Shown piece after piece: positions 1-5,968 of a stretch of DNA of 6,897 nucleotides. This stretch comes from 73-13 sp035556075 (GTDB lineage: Bacteria; Actinomycetota; Actinomycetes; Actinomycetales; Microbacteriaceae). The notes under the pieces were generated by a model. That model saw only the letters and a list, made by a program, of their open reading frames with translations. It had not been told where the DNA came from and did not search any database. How positions within the stretch are numbered: position 1 is the stretch's first letter; every line of letters starts with the position of its first letter. The position numbers and the translations under genes were made by a program. The stretch is taken from NCBI GenBank assembly GCA_035556075.1, contig DATMFQ010000027.1, forward strand, positions 1 to 6,897. The letters run 5' to 3'.

Positions 1-1
1 T

Positions 2-184
2 GCCGAGATCGCCGACAACGGCTACAACCTCGCCGTCTCCTCGTATGTCGAGCAGGAGGACACCCGCGAGGTCGTCGACATCACGGCGCTGAATGCGGAG
101 ATCGCCCGGATCGTGGCGCGCCAGCAGGAGTTGCGTGCCTCGATCGACGCGATCGTGGCCGATCTGGAGGGCGAGGTGTCATGA
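2..184 (+). CDS. hsdM: HsdM, type I DNA methyltransferase subunit, C-terminal end (partial)
   Basis: Only the last 60 codons are present; the gene enters from the left edge and stops with TGA at 182-184. HsdM transfers a methyl group from S-adenosylmethionine to adenine and works as an M2S complex with HsdS. The catalytic domain is outside the window. The visible part contains NGYNLAVSSYVEQEDTREVV, which resembles the family's 'N-x-Y-N-L-x-x-x-x-Y-V' segment followed by an acidic stretch. A charged helical tail follows (ALNAEIARIVARQQELRASI and onward), of the kind that packs against HsdS. The identification rests on this tail together with the adjoining hsdS and hsdR genes. Its stop overlaps the next ATG by four bases (ATGA, 181-184). 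The promoter of the whole operon should lie upstream of this gene. Confidence 0.85.
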   Translation, partial: AEIADNGYNLAVSSYVEQEDTREVVDITALNAEIARIVARQQELRASIDAIVADLEGEVS

Positions 185-1131
185 ATCGACCAGGGGGCAC
201 GGTCGAGCTCTACCGCTCGGCTGACGGCGACACGTCACTGCAGATACGCACCGACGGAGAGACGGTGTGGGTGACGGCTGATCAGCTGGCGGAGCTGTTC
301 GGTCGGGACAAGTCGACGATTTCTCGCCACCTACGGAATGTCTTCAGCGATGGCGAGCTGGAGCGCGACGCAGTTGTTGCAGATTTTGCAACAACTGCCG
401 ACGACGGCAAGACCTACCAGGTCACCCACTACAACCTCGACGTCGCGATCTCGGTCGGATACCGGGTGAAGTCGCTGGAGGGGGTTGCGTTTCGCAGGTG
501 GGCGACTGGTGTGCTCCGCGAGTACCTCGTGGCCGGTGTCGCGATCAACCAGCGTCGGCTTGATGAGCTCGAGTCCATCGTGCAGATCCTGTCCCGCTCG
601 ACGGACGAGCTCGTCGCGGGAGTCGCCGATGTCGTCGGGCGGTACCTTCCTGGCCTGCAGACCCTTCGTGATTACGACGAGGGGTCGATCACCCCGCCGC
701 CCGGCAGTACACCGATCTGGACGCTCACCTATGAGGAGGCGCGCGCGGTCGTCGACCAGGTGCGAGCCGAGTTCCCTGAGGACACGCTCTTCGGCGGCGA
801 GCGGGGCGGCGCCTTCCGCGGCGTCGTGGAGGCCATCTACCAGGGGTTCGCGGGCCAGGAGATCTACCCGACCGTCGAGGCGAAGGCCGCGAACCTGCTC
901 TATCTCGTCGTGAAGGACCATCCGCTGTCCGACGGCAACAAGCGCAGCGCCGCGGCGCTCTTCGTCCACTTCCTCGCGCGCAACAACGCACTGCTCGGCA
1001 CCGACGGTGTGCCGCGGATCTCCAACAACGCGCTCGCCGCCATCACCCTCATGGTCGCGATGAGTGACCCCAAGGAGAAGGACCTCATGGTTGCCCTCGT
1101 CACGACAATGCTCGCGGGGGATGCGTCATGA
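181..1131 (+). CDS. RhuM-type N-terminal domain fused to a Fic/DOC domain, inside the hsd operon
   Basis: The protein has 316 residues and two parts. Residues 8-130 match the RhuM virulence-protein family: a predicted helix-turn-helix at about 33-55 (DQLAELFGRDKSTISRHL), then FATTADDGKTYQV, YNLDVAISVGYRVKS and the FRRWATGVLREYL segment. Residues 178-300 form a Fic/DOC domain with the signature HPLSDGNKR at 247-255; H247 is the expected catalytic base, D251 the metal ligand, and N253, K254 and R255 the phosphate-binding residues. The usual Phe of HPFx(D/E)GN is Leu249. The GNKR ending is Doc-like, but some AMP-transferring Fic proteins share it, so the reaction (phosphorylation or nucleotidylation of a target protein) cannot be settled. 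I see no (S/T)xxxE(G/N) inhibitory helix. The start is supported by GGAGG at 166-170 and the ATGA overlap with hsdM. The 3' end overlaps hsdS in the same way. Fusions of this kind are known near type I systems; the role here is unproven. Confidence 0.85.
   Translation: MNRPGGTVELYRSADGDTSLQIRTDGETVWVTADQLAELFGRDKSTISRHLRNVFSDGELERDAVVADFATTADDGKTYQVTHYNLDVAISVGYRVKSLEGVAFRRWATGVLREYLVAGVAINQRRLDELESIVQILSRSTDELVAGVADVVGRYLPGLQTLRDYDEGSITPPPGSTPIWTLTYEEARAVVDQVRAEFPEDTLFGGERGGAFRGVVEAIYQGFAGQEIYPTVEAKAANLLYLVVKDHPLSDGNKRSAAALFVHFLARNNALLGTDGVPRISNNALAAITLMVAMSDPKEKDLMVALVTTMLAGDAS
370..398. repeat. Perfect 12-bp inverted repeat inside the rhuM-fic gene
   Basis: Arms GCAGTTGTTGCA (370-381) and TGCAACAACTGC (387-398) are exact reverse complements separated by 5 bases (GATTT). 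In frame they encode residues 64-73 (AVVADFATTA), using nine consecutive codons that end in A or T (GCA GTT GTT GCA GAT TTT GCA ACA ACT), unlike the GC-ending codons around them. As RNA this is a stable hairpin; as DNA it could be a two-fold binding site or a cruciform. No T-run follows, so it is not a simple terminator. A natural guess is an operator bound by the protein's own helix-turn-helix, but that is inference. Confidence 0.9.
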
Positions 1132-2279
1132 GTCGGATCGATGAGCTGATTGCGGAGCTCTGCCCGGACGGAGTGGAGTTCAGAGCGCTGAGTGACGTGC
1201 TCAAGATCAAGAACGGCAAGGACCACAAGCTTCTTGGCGACGGTGACATCCCCGTTTATGGAAGCGGGGGGATCATGCGATATGTCGATACCGCGGCCGC
1301 TCAAGGGCCATCCGTTCTGATCCCGCGCAAAGGGTCACTGGGGAATCTCTTCTATGTCGAGGGTCCCTTCTGGGTAGTTGACACGATATTCCGCACTGAG
1401 ATTGACGCATCCGTAGTTGAGCCGAAGTTCCTGTACCACCAGCTACTCACAATGGGACTTGGTGACATGAACCAAGCGGGCGGTGTTCCGAGTCAAACCC
1501 AGAGCGTCCTAGGCAAGTTGCGAATCCCCGTGCCGCCTCTCGAGGTGCAGCGGGAGATCGTGAGAATCTTGGACCAGTTCACTCAGCTGGAAGCGGAGCT
1601 GGAAGCGGAGCTGGAAGCCCGCCGCCGCCAGTACCAGCACTACCGGGATTCGCTCCTAACCTTCCCGGAAGCGGGGGGGGTCCGGAGGGCCCCGATGGGT
1701 GAGATCGGCACGTTCATTCGTGGTCGTCGGTTTACGAAAGACGATGTGGTCGATATTGGTATCCCGAGTATTCATTACGGCGAGATATATACGCACTATG
1801 GAGTCGCGGCGACTACGGCACGCTCTAGCGTCCGACGCGATATCTCCAACCAGCTTCGGTTCGCCCAGCCCGGAGATGTTGTGATCGCAGCCGTCGGAGA
1901 GACTGTGGACGATGTCGGCAAGGCGGTCGCGTGGCTCGGCAGCGAACCAGTTGCCATACACGACGACACGTTTCTGTTCCGTAGCGGGATGAATCCCACG
2001 TTCGTCTCATATGCGTTACAGACAGCCGACTTTCATGCCCAGAAGAACAAGCACGTCGCACGGGCAAAGGTGAAGCGGCTCGGTGGCGAGAGTCTCGCGA
2101 AGATCGAGATTCCTCTTCCTCCTCGCGACGTGCAGGACCGAATCGTGGAACGCCTCGACAAGTTCGACGCCCTCGTGAACGACCTCAGCATCGGACTCCC
2201 CGCGGAGCTCGCCGCTCGTCGCAAGCAGTACGAGCACTACCGCGACAAGCTGTTGACCTTCGAGGAGGCCGTTGCATGA
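1128..2279 (+). CDS. hsdS: HsdS, type I specificity subunit with two target-recognition domains (type IC-like)
   Basis: HsdS decides which bipartite DNA sequence the M2S methyltransferase and the R2M2S nuclease recognise. The protein has 383 residues, near the EcoR124I size. Target-recognition domain 1 spans about 18-130 (NGKDHK, IPVYGSGGIM, SVLIPRKGSLGN, AGGVPSQTQS). The first conserved region is 131-180 (LRIPVPPLEVQREIVRILDQ, then an LEAE repeat, then RRRQYQHYRDSLLTF). Domain 2 is about 187-325 (FIRGRRFTKDD, SIHYGEIYTHYG, GDVVIAAVGET). The second conserved region is 326-379 (IEIPLPPRDVQDRIVERLDK, ARRKQYEHYRDKLLTF). The two conserved regions are clear copies of each other and should form the paired spacer helices. 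GGGGG at 1116-1120 lies 7 bases before the ATG, which overlaps the rhuM-fic stop; the gene's own stop overlaps hsdR. Parts of domain 2 have visibly lower GC than the neighbours, as expected for exchanged recognition domains. The recognised sequence cannot be deduced here. Confidence 0.95.
   Translation: MSRIDELIAELCPDGVEFRALSDVLKIKNGKDHKLLGDGDIPVYGSGGIMRYVDTAAAQGPSVLIPRKGSLGNLFYVEGPFWVVDTIFRTEIDASVVEPKFLYHQLLTMGLGDMNQAGGVPSQTQSVLGKLRIPVPPLEVQREIVRILDQFTQLEAELEAELEARRRQYQHYRDSLLTFPEAGGVRRAPMGEIGTFIRGRRFTKDDVVDIGIPSIHYGEIYTHYGVAATTARSSVRRDISNQLRFAQPGDVVIAAVGETVDDVGKAVAWLGSEPVAIHDDTFLFRSGMNPTFVSYALQTADFHAQKNKHVARAKVKRLGGESLAKIEIPLPPRDVQDRIVERLDKFDALVNDLSIGLPAELAARRKQYEHYRDKLLTFEEAVA
1585..1618 (+). 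repeat. 12-bp tandem repeat in the hsdS central spacer (LEAE repeat)
   Basis: The unit CTGGAAGCGGAG occurs exactly at 1587-1598 and 1599-1610, and 8 bases of a third copy follow (1611-1618); two further matching bases precede it, giving 34 bp of period 12. It encodes LEAE-LEAE-LEA (residues 154-164) at the end of the first conserved region. It corresponds in position and length to the TAEL repeat of EcoR124I and EcoR124II, where gain or loss of one 12-bp unit changes the gap in the recognition sequence by one base. The unit is a multiple of three, so copy-number change keeps the frame. Confidence 0.9.
1673..1680 (+). repeat. Run of eight G in the linker between the two halves of HsdS
   Basis: Eight consecutive G encode part of A182, G183, G184 and the first base of V185. 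The run lies directly after LLTFPEA, the segment equivalent to the natural C-terminus LLTFEEAVA. As written, the frame is open. One extra G would give a 191-residue protein ending at TGA 1700-1702. Loss of one G would give a product of about 251 residues ending at TGA 1882-1884. Homopolymers of this length are candidate slipped-strand sites and also candidate sequencing-error sites. Confidence 0.75.
1684..1697 (+). promoter_or_regulatory. Possible internal ribosome binding site and in-frame start for the C-terminal half of HsdS
   Basis: GGAGGG (1684-1689) lies 5 bases before an ATG (1695-1697) that is in frame and encodes M190, the first residue of the second recognition half (MGEIGTFIRGR). 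Initiation here would give a 194-residue protein with domain 2 and the second conserved region. After a +1 change in the upstream G-run, the truncating TGA (1700-1702) would lie only a few bases from this ATG, a suitable distance for reinitiation. The sequence elements are plain to see; their use is inference. Confidence 0.4.
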
Positions 2280-5200
2280 GTGACGCCTCTCCCCGAAAGT
2301 ACGAGCCGATCGCGGTCTCCGCCGAGTCGACGGTCGTCGCAGAGTTCGTCCGCGACGCGGCCACGGAGACCGCGTACCAGTCCGAGGCGGACCTCGAGCG
2401 CGCATTCATCCGACTGCTGCAGGCACAGGCCTATGAGTACCTCCCGATCGCGAGCGAGCAGCAGCTCATCGCCAACCTGCGCGCCCAGCTGGAGACGCTC
2501 AACGCGATCACGTTCTCCGACGCGGAGTGGGAGCGGTTCTTCCGGGAGCAGATCGCCGCGACCAACGACACCATCGAGGCGAAGACGGTCCGCATCCAGG
2601 AGGACCACGTCCAGCTGCTCAAGCGAGACGACGGCTCGACGAAGAACGTCACGCTGCTCGACAAGACGAATGTGCACAACAATCGGCTGCAGGTCATCAA
2701 CCAGTACGAACTGGCCGAGGGTGACGGCGGCACGACGTACGGGAGCCGCTACGACGTGACCGTGCTCGTCAACGGGCTGCCGCTCGTGCACGTCGAGCTC
2801 AAGCGTCGCGGGGTCGACATCCGGGAGGCCTTCAACCAGATCGACCGCTATCAGCGGGACAGCTTCTGGGCCGGCTCCGGGCTCTTCGAGTACGTGCAGC
2901 TCTTCGTGATCAGCAACGGCACGCTGACGAAGTACTACTCGAACACCACCCGCCGGGAGCACCTCGACGAGGCCGCGAAGCGCAAGCGCGCGAAGACGAC
3001 CTCGAACTCCTTCGAGTTCACCTCGTGGTGGGCCGACGCCACGAACAAGCCCATCCAGGACCTGGTCGGATTCACGAAGACGTTCTTCGCCAAGCACACC
3101 CTGCTCAACCTCCTGACGAAGTACTGCGTGCTCACCGCGGACCGCATGCTCCTCGCGATGCGGCCGTATCAGATCGTCGCGACCGAGCGCATTCTGCAGA
3201 AGATCGACATCTCGACCAACTACCGGACGCTCGGCACCGTCGCCGCCGGCGGCTACGTGTGGCACACGACCGGCTCGGGCAAGACGCTGACGTCCTTCAA
3301 GACGGCGCAGCTCGCGTCGCGGCTGCCGAGCGTCGACAAGGTGCTCTTCGTCGTGGACCGCAAAGACCTCGACTACCAGACGATGCGGGAGTACGACCGC
3401 TTCGAGAAGGGCGCGGCGAACTCGAACACCTCGACCGCCGTGCTGAAGCGGCAGCTCGAAGACCCAGGCGCGCGCATCATCATCACGACCATCCAGAAGC
3501 TCGCGAACTTCATCAGCGCGCCGGCCAACAAGGGACATGCCATCTTCGGCGGGCACGTCGTCATCATCTTCGACGAATGCCACCGGTCGCAGTTCGGGGA
3601 CATGCACGCCGCGATCACGACCGCGTTCAAGCGGTACAACCTCTTCGGCTTCACCGGCACGCCGATCTTCGCCGAGAATGCGGGGACGGGCGGCAACCCG
3701 CAGCTGCGGACCACCGAGCAGGCGTTCGGCGAGAAGCTCCACACGTACACGATCGTCGACGCGATCAACGACAAGAACGTCCTGCCGTTTCGCATCGACT
3801 ACGTCAACACGGTCAAAGTCGGCGACGTCGCCGACAAGCAGGTCTCGGCGATCGACACCGAGCAGGCGCTGCTCGCGCCGGAGCGACTGCGCCAGATCGT
3901 CGCCTACGTGCTCGAGCATTTCGACCAGAAGACCCGACGCAGTGAGCACTACACGCTCGGCCAGCGGCGCGTGCGCGGCTTCAACGCCCTGTTTGCGACC
4001 GCATCGATCGACGCGGCGAAGCGCTACTACAACCAGTTCGCGATCCAGCAGCAGGACCTGCCGTCAGACCGTCGACTCAAGGTGGGGCTGATCTACTCCT
4101 ACGCCGCCAACGAGGCGGTCGAGGACTACCTCGACGATGAGGGCTTCGACACCTACGCGCTGGACGACTCGTCCCGAGCGTTTCTCGACAGCGCGATCCA
4201 GGACTACAACGAGCTCTACGGCACCAACTTCGACACGAGCTCGGAGAAGTTCCAGAACTACTACAAAGACCTCTCGCTCCGGCTCAAGAACCGCGAGATC
4301 GACCTCGTCATCGTGGTCAACATGTTCTTGACGGGCTTCGACGCGACGACCCTGAACACGCTGTTCGTCGACAAGAACCTGCGCTCCCACGGCCTCATCC
4401 AGGCGTACTCCCGGACCAACCGGATCCTCAACTCCGTCAAGACCTACGGCAACATCGTCAGCTTCCGCGACCTCGAGCAGCAGACCAACGACGCGATCGC
4501 CCTGTTCGGCAACAAGGACGCCGGCGGTGTCGTGCTGCTCCGGCCCTACGGCGAGTACTACGCCGAATATCGGGAGCAGGTGGCGGAGCTGCTGCAGCGA
4601 TTCCCGCTCGGGACGCCGATCGTCGGCGAGGGCGACCAAAAGGCCTTCATCGGGCTGTTCGGCGGCATCCTGCGGCTGGAGAACATCCTCACATCGTTCG
4701 ACGACTTCGCGGTCGACGCGCTCCTGACCGACCGGCAGAGCCAGGACTATCGCAGCGTCTACCTCGACCTGTACGCCGAGTTCCGGCGCGTCGACGACGC
4801 CGAGAAGGAGCAGATCACCGACGACGTCGTCTTCGAGATCGAGCTGATCAAGCAGGTCGAGATCAACGTCGACTACATCCTCATGCTCGTGCAGCGGGCC
4901 CGGAGCGAGACGGGCGACGGCGCGGTCAAGGACACGGAGATCCGCGCCGAGATCAGCCGGGCGATCGACGCCTCGCCCTCCCTGCGCAACAAGAAGGACC
5001 TCATCGAGGCCTTCGTCGACCGGGTGTCGGCCACCGGCGACGTCGACGAGGAGTGGGCGGCCTACGTGCTCGCCCGTCGCGACGCCGAGCTGACGGCGAT
5101 CATCGAAGCGGAGGGGCTCCGCCCGGACGCGACCCGCGCATTCATCGAGAACGCCTTCCGTGACGGCCGCGTCCACGCCGCGGGCACGGCGATCACCAAG

Positions 5201-5317
5201 GTGCTCCCACCGGTCTCACGCTTCTCGCCGGACGGCGGTCACGGCGAGCAGAAGCAACGCGTGCTCGCGCGGCTCAGCGAGTTCTTCGAGCGATTCTTCG
5301 GGCTGAGCTCGGGCTGA
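2276..5317 (+). CDS. hsdR: HsdR, type I restriction endonuclease and DNA-translocating ATPase subunit
   Basis: HsdR joins the HsdM/HsdS core, pulls DNA past the complex using ATP, and cuts unmodified DNA at a distance. The protein has 1013 residues, close to EcoR124I HsdR. The N-terminal nuclease has the PD-(D/E)xK pattern: D160 in RYDVTVLV, then E174 and K176 in VELKRRG, followed by a conserved QIDRYQRD region at 188-195. The helicase motor follows with motif I TTGSGKT (331-337), motif II DECH (433-436) in IIFDECHRSQFG, motif III FTGTP (459-463), a motif V region LTGFDATTL (685-693) and motif VI QAYSRTNRI (709-717). Residues from about 760 form the C-terminal helical domain that docks on HsdM, ending in ARLSEFFERFFGL. 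All catalytic residues I looked for are present and the frame is intact, so the enzyme should be active. GAGGAGG (2262-2268) lies 7 bases before the ATG, which overlaps the hsdS stop. It converges on the next gene with a 24-bp gap. Confidence 0.97.
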   Translation: MSDASPRKYEPIAVSAESTVVAEFVRDAATETAYQSEADLERAFIRLLQAQAYEYLPIASEQQLIANLRAQLETLNAITFSDAEWERFFREQIAATNDTIEAKTVRIQEDHVQLLKRDDGSTKNVTLLDKTNVHNNRLQVINQYELAEGDGGTTYGSRYDVTVLVNGLPLVHVELKRRGVDIREAFNQIDRYQRDSFWAGSGLFEYVQLFVISNGTLTKYYSNTTRREHLDEAAKRKRAKTTSNSFEFTSWWADATNKPIQDLVGFTKTFFAKHTLLNLLTKYCVLTADRMLLAMRPYQIVATERILQKIDISTNYRTLGTVAAGGYVWHTTGSGKTLTSFKTAQLASRLPSVDKVLFVVDRKDLDYQTMREYDRFEKGAANSNTSTAVLKRQLEDPGARIIITTIQKLANFISAPANKGHAIFGGHVVIIFDECHRSQFGDMHAAITTAFKRYNLFGFTGTPIFAENAGTGGNPQLRTTEQAFGEKLHTYTIVDAINDKNVLPFRIDYVNTVKVGDVADKQVSAIDTEQALLAPERLRQIVAYVLEHFDQKTRRSEHYTLGQRRVRGFNALFATASIDAAKRYYNQFAIQQQDLPSDRRLKVGLIYSYAANEAVEDYLDDEGFDTYALDDSSRAFLDSAIQDYNELYGTNFDTSSEKFQNYYKDLSLRLKNREIDLVIVVNMFLTGFDATTLNTLFVDKNLRSHGLIQAYSRTNRILNSVKTYGNIVSFRDLEQQTNDAIALFGNKDAGGVVLLRPYGEYYAEYREQVAELLQRFPLGTPIVGEGDQKAFIGLFGGILRLENILTSFDDFAVDALLTDRQSQDYRSVYLDLYAEFRRVDDAEKEQITDDVVFEIELIKQVEINVDYILMLVQRARSETGDGAVKDTEIRAEISRAIDASPSLRNKKDLIEAFVDRVSATGDVDEEWAAYVLARRDAELTAIIEAEGLRPDATRAFIENAFRDGRVHAAGTAITKVLPPVSRFSPDGGHGEQKQRVLARLSEFFERFFGLSSG

Positions 5318-5323
5318 GCTCGG
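5300..5323. repeat. 11-bp tandem duplication creating the hsdR stop; also a weak hairpin
   Basis: GGGCTGAGCTC occurs twice in a row (5300-5310 and 5311-5321), followed by GG. In the first copy CTGAGC is read as Leu-Ser; in the second copy the frame shift exposes TGA (5315-5317), which ends HsdR. Because each copy holds the palindrome GAGCTC, the pair can also fold as a 6-bp stem (5305-5310 / 5316-5321) with two weaker outer pairs and a 5-base loop. No T-run follows on either strand, so a role as a bidirectional terminator between the convergent genes is only a possibility. The rest of the 24-bp gap (5318-5341) shows nothing else. Confidence 0.6.
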
Positions 5324-5341
5324 ACCGCCACGAGGTGCGGG

Positions 5342-5860
5342 CTACAGGCCCTGCGCCCGATAGCGGGCCGAGAGCTCCTGGTAGGCCCCCGCATTCATCC
5401 GGACGCGCTCAGCCATCGCGGCATCCATCGGCCCGCGGTCCTTCGCGGGGACGCCCGCGGCGAGGTGGCCGGCGGGCAGCTCTTGACCCTCCAACAACAA
5501 CCCTCCCGCGGCGAGAAACGACCCGTCGCCCATGACCGAGTGATTGAGCAACCGCGCGCCCATGCCGATGAGCACCCCGTCGCCGACGACCGCGCCGTGC
5601 ACGATCGCCGCGTGGCCGACGCCGACGTTGCGGCCGATGAGGGTCGAGCGGCCCGGGTCGGTGTGGACGATGACGCCGTCCTGCAGGTTCGAGCCCTCGC
5701 CGAGCACGATCCGGTCCATGTCGCCGCGGAGGACCGCGCCGTACCAGACGGAGGCGCCCGCCTCGATCTCGACGTCGCCGATGAGCGTCGCGTTCGGAGC
5801 GATCCAGGCGTCGGGATGAATGCGCGGGGTCTTCCCGTCGAACGTCACGATGAGGGCCAT
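5342..5860 (-). CDS. Gamma-class carbonic anhydrase-like protein (left-handed beta-helix hexapeptide repeats)
   Basis: The protein has 172 residues, the usual size of the YrdA/PaaY/CamH-like group. It is built of hexapeptide turns, for example NATLIGDVEIEAGASVWYGA (23-42) and VGDGVLIGMGARL (92-104), which form a trimeric left-handed beta-helix. Three histidines stand where the family binds zinc or iron between subunits: H66 (VIVHTD), H83 (VGHAAIV) and H88 (IVHGA). R45 and D47 (LRGDMD) and Q60 (NLQDG) match the conserved Arg, Asp and Gln of the family. An acidic loop like that of methanogen Cam is not seen, as in most bacterial members, so CO2 hydration is plausible but not assured; some relatives act as acyl-CoA-related or chaperone-like proteins. 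A C-terminal helix (145-170) follows. The protein has no signal peptide and is likely cytosolic. The ATG is 6 bases downstream of a TAGCGT hexamer, suggesting a leaderless transcript. It is unrelated in function to the restriction operon. Confidence 0.9.
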   Translation of the reverse strand: MALIVTFDGKTPRIHPDAWIAPNATLIGDVEIEAGASVWYGAVLRGDMDRIVLGEGSNLQDGVIVHTDPGRSTLIGRNVGVGHAAIVHGAVVGDGVLIGMGARLLNHSVMGDGSFLAAGGLLLEGQELPAGHLAAGVPAKDRGPMDAAMAERVRMNAGAYQELSARYRAQGL

Positions 5861-5866
5861 GGCCCC

Positions 5867-5872
5867 ACGCTA
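5867..5872 (-). promoter_or_regulatory. Putative -10 element (leaderless) of the carbonic anhydrase-like gene
   Basis: Read on the minus strand, TAGCGT fits the actinobacterial TANNNT -10 pattern and occupies exactly -12 to -7 if transcription starts at the A of the ATG (5860). The only Shine-Dalgarno-like sequence is a weak GTGGGG. No convincing -35 is visible about 17 bases upstream. A hexamer this loose can occur by chance. Confidence 0.4.
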
Positions 5873-5894
5873 TCGGGACCGGTGTCCGGAACTC

Positions 5895-5947
5895 AGGAGA
5901 ATCCGCGGTCGGATCGGGATATTGCACTTGAGGACGCGAATCCTCCT
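5895..5947. repeat. Imperfect 13-bp inverted repeat in the divergent intergenic region
   Basis: AGGAGAATCCGCG (5895-5907) and CGCGAATCCTCCT (5935-5947) are reverse complements at 11 of 13 positions, separated by 27 bases. The repeat lies between the two divergent promoters in the 114-bp gap 5861-5974. It could be an operator for a shared regulator or a chance match; no known operator consensus is recognised. Confidence 0.35.
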
Positions 5948-5962
5948 TCATGAGGCACGCAG

Positions 5963-5968
5963 TAGCCT
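5963..5968 (+). promoter_or_regulatory. Putative -10 element (leaderless) of the LLM oxidoreductase gene
   Basis: TAGCCT fits TANNNT and sits exactly at -12 to -7 relative to the A of the ATG at 5975. The purine stretch TGAGG (5968-5972) is only 2 bases from the ATG, too close for an ordinary Shine-Dalgarno, which favours leaderless translation. The -35 region is weak; TTGCAC (5922-5927) is too far upstream to serve it. Confidence 0.45.

Noticed and set aside
1673..1680. The G-run as a sequencing error hiding a frameshift
   Set aside because: It cannot be excluded from sequence alone, but the frame as written joins two conserved HsdS halves without interruption, so I treat G8 as correct.
2237..3949. 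570-codon open frame on the minus strand opposite hsdR
   Set aside because: Its composition (runs of R, V, L, E, D, G) is typical of an antisense frame in GC-rich coding DNA, and it overlaps the fully conserved nuclease and helicase motifs of HsdR.
4064..5176. 370-codon open frame on the minus strand opposite the hsdR 3' half
   Set aside because: It is low-complexity antisense translation with no recognisable family; the plus strand encodes the conserved HsdR C-terminal half.
5303..5323. Rho-independent terminator between hsdR and the convergent gene
   Set aside because: The stem is short, arises from a direct duplication of a palindromic word, and has no T-run on either strand.
5465..5953. 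Open frames opposite or out of frame with the carbonic anhydrase-like gene
   Set aside because: Translations are Arg/Pro/Ala-rich shadows. The minus-strand hexapeptide protein with its three histidines is clearly the real gene.
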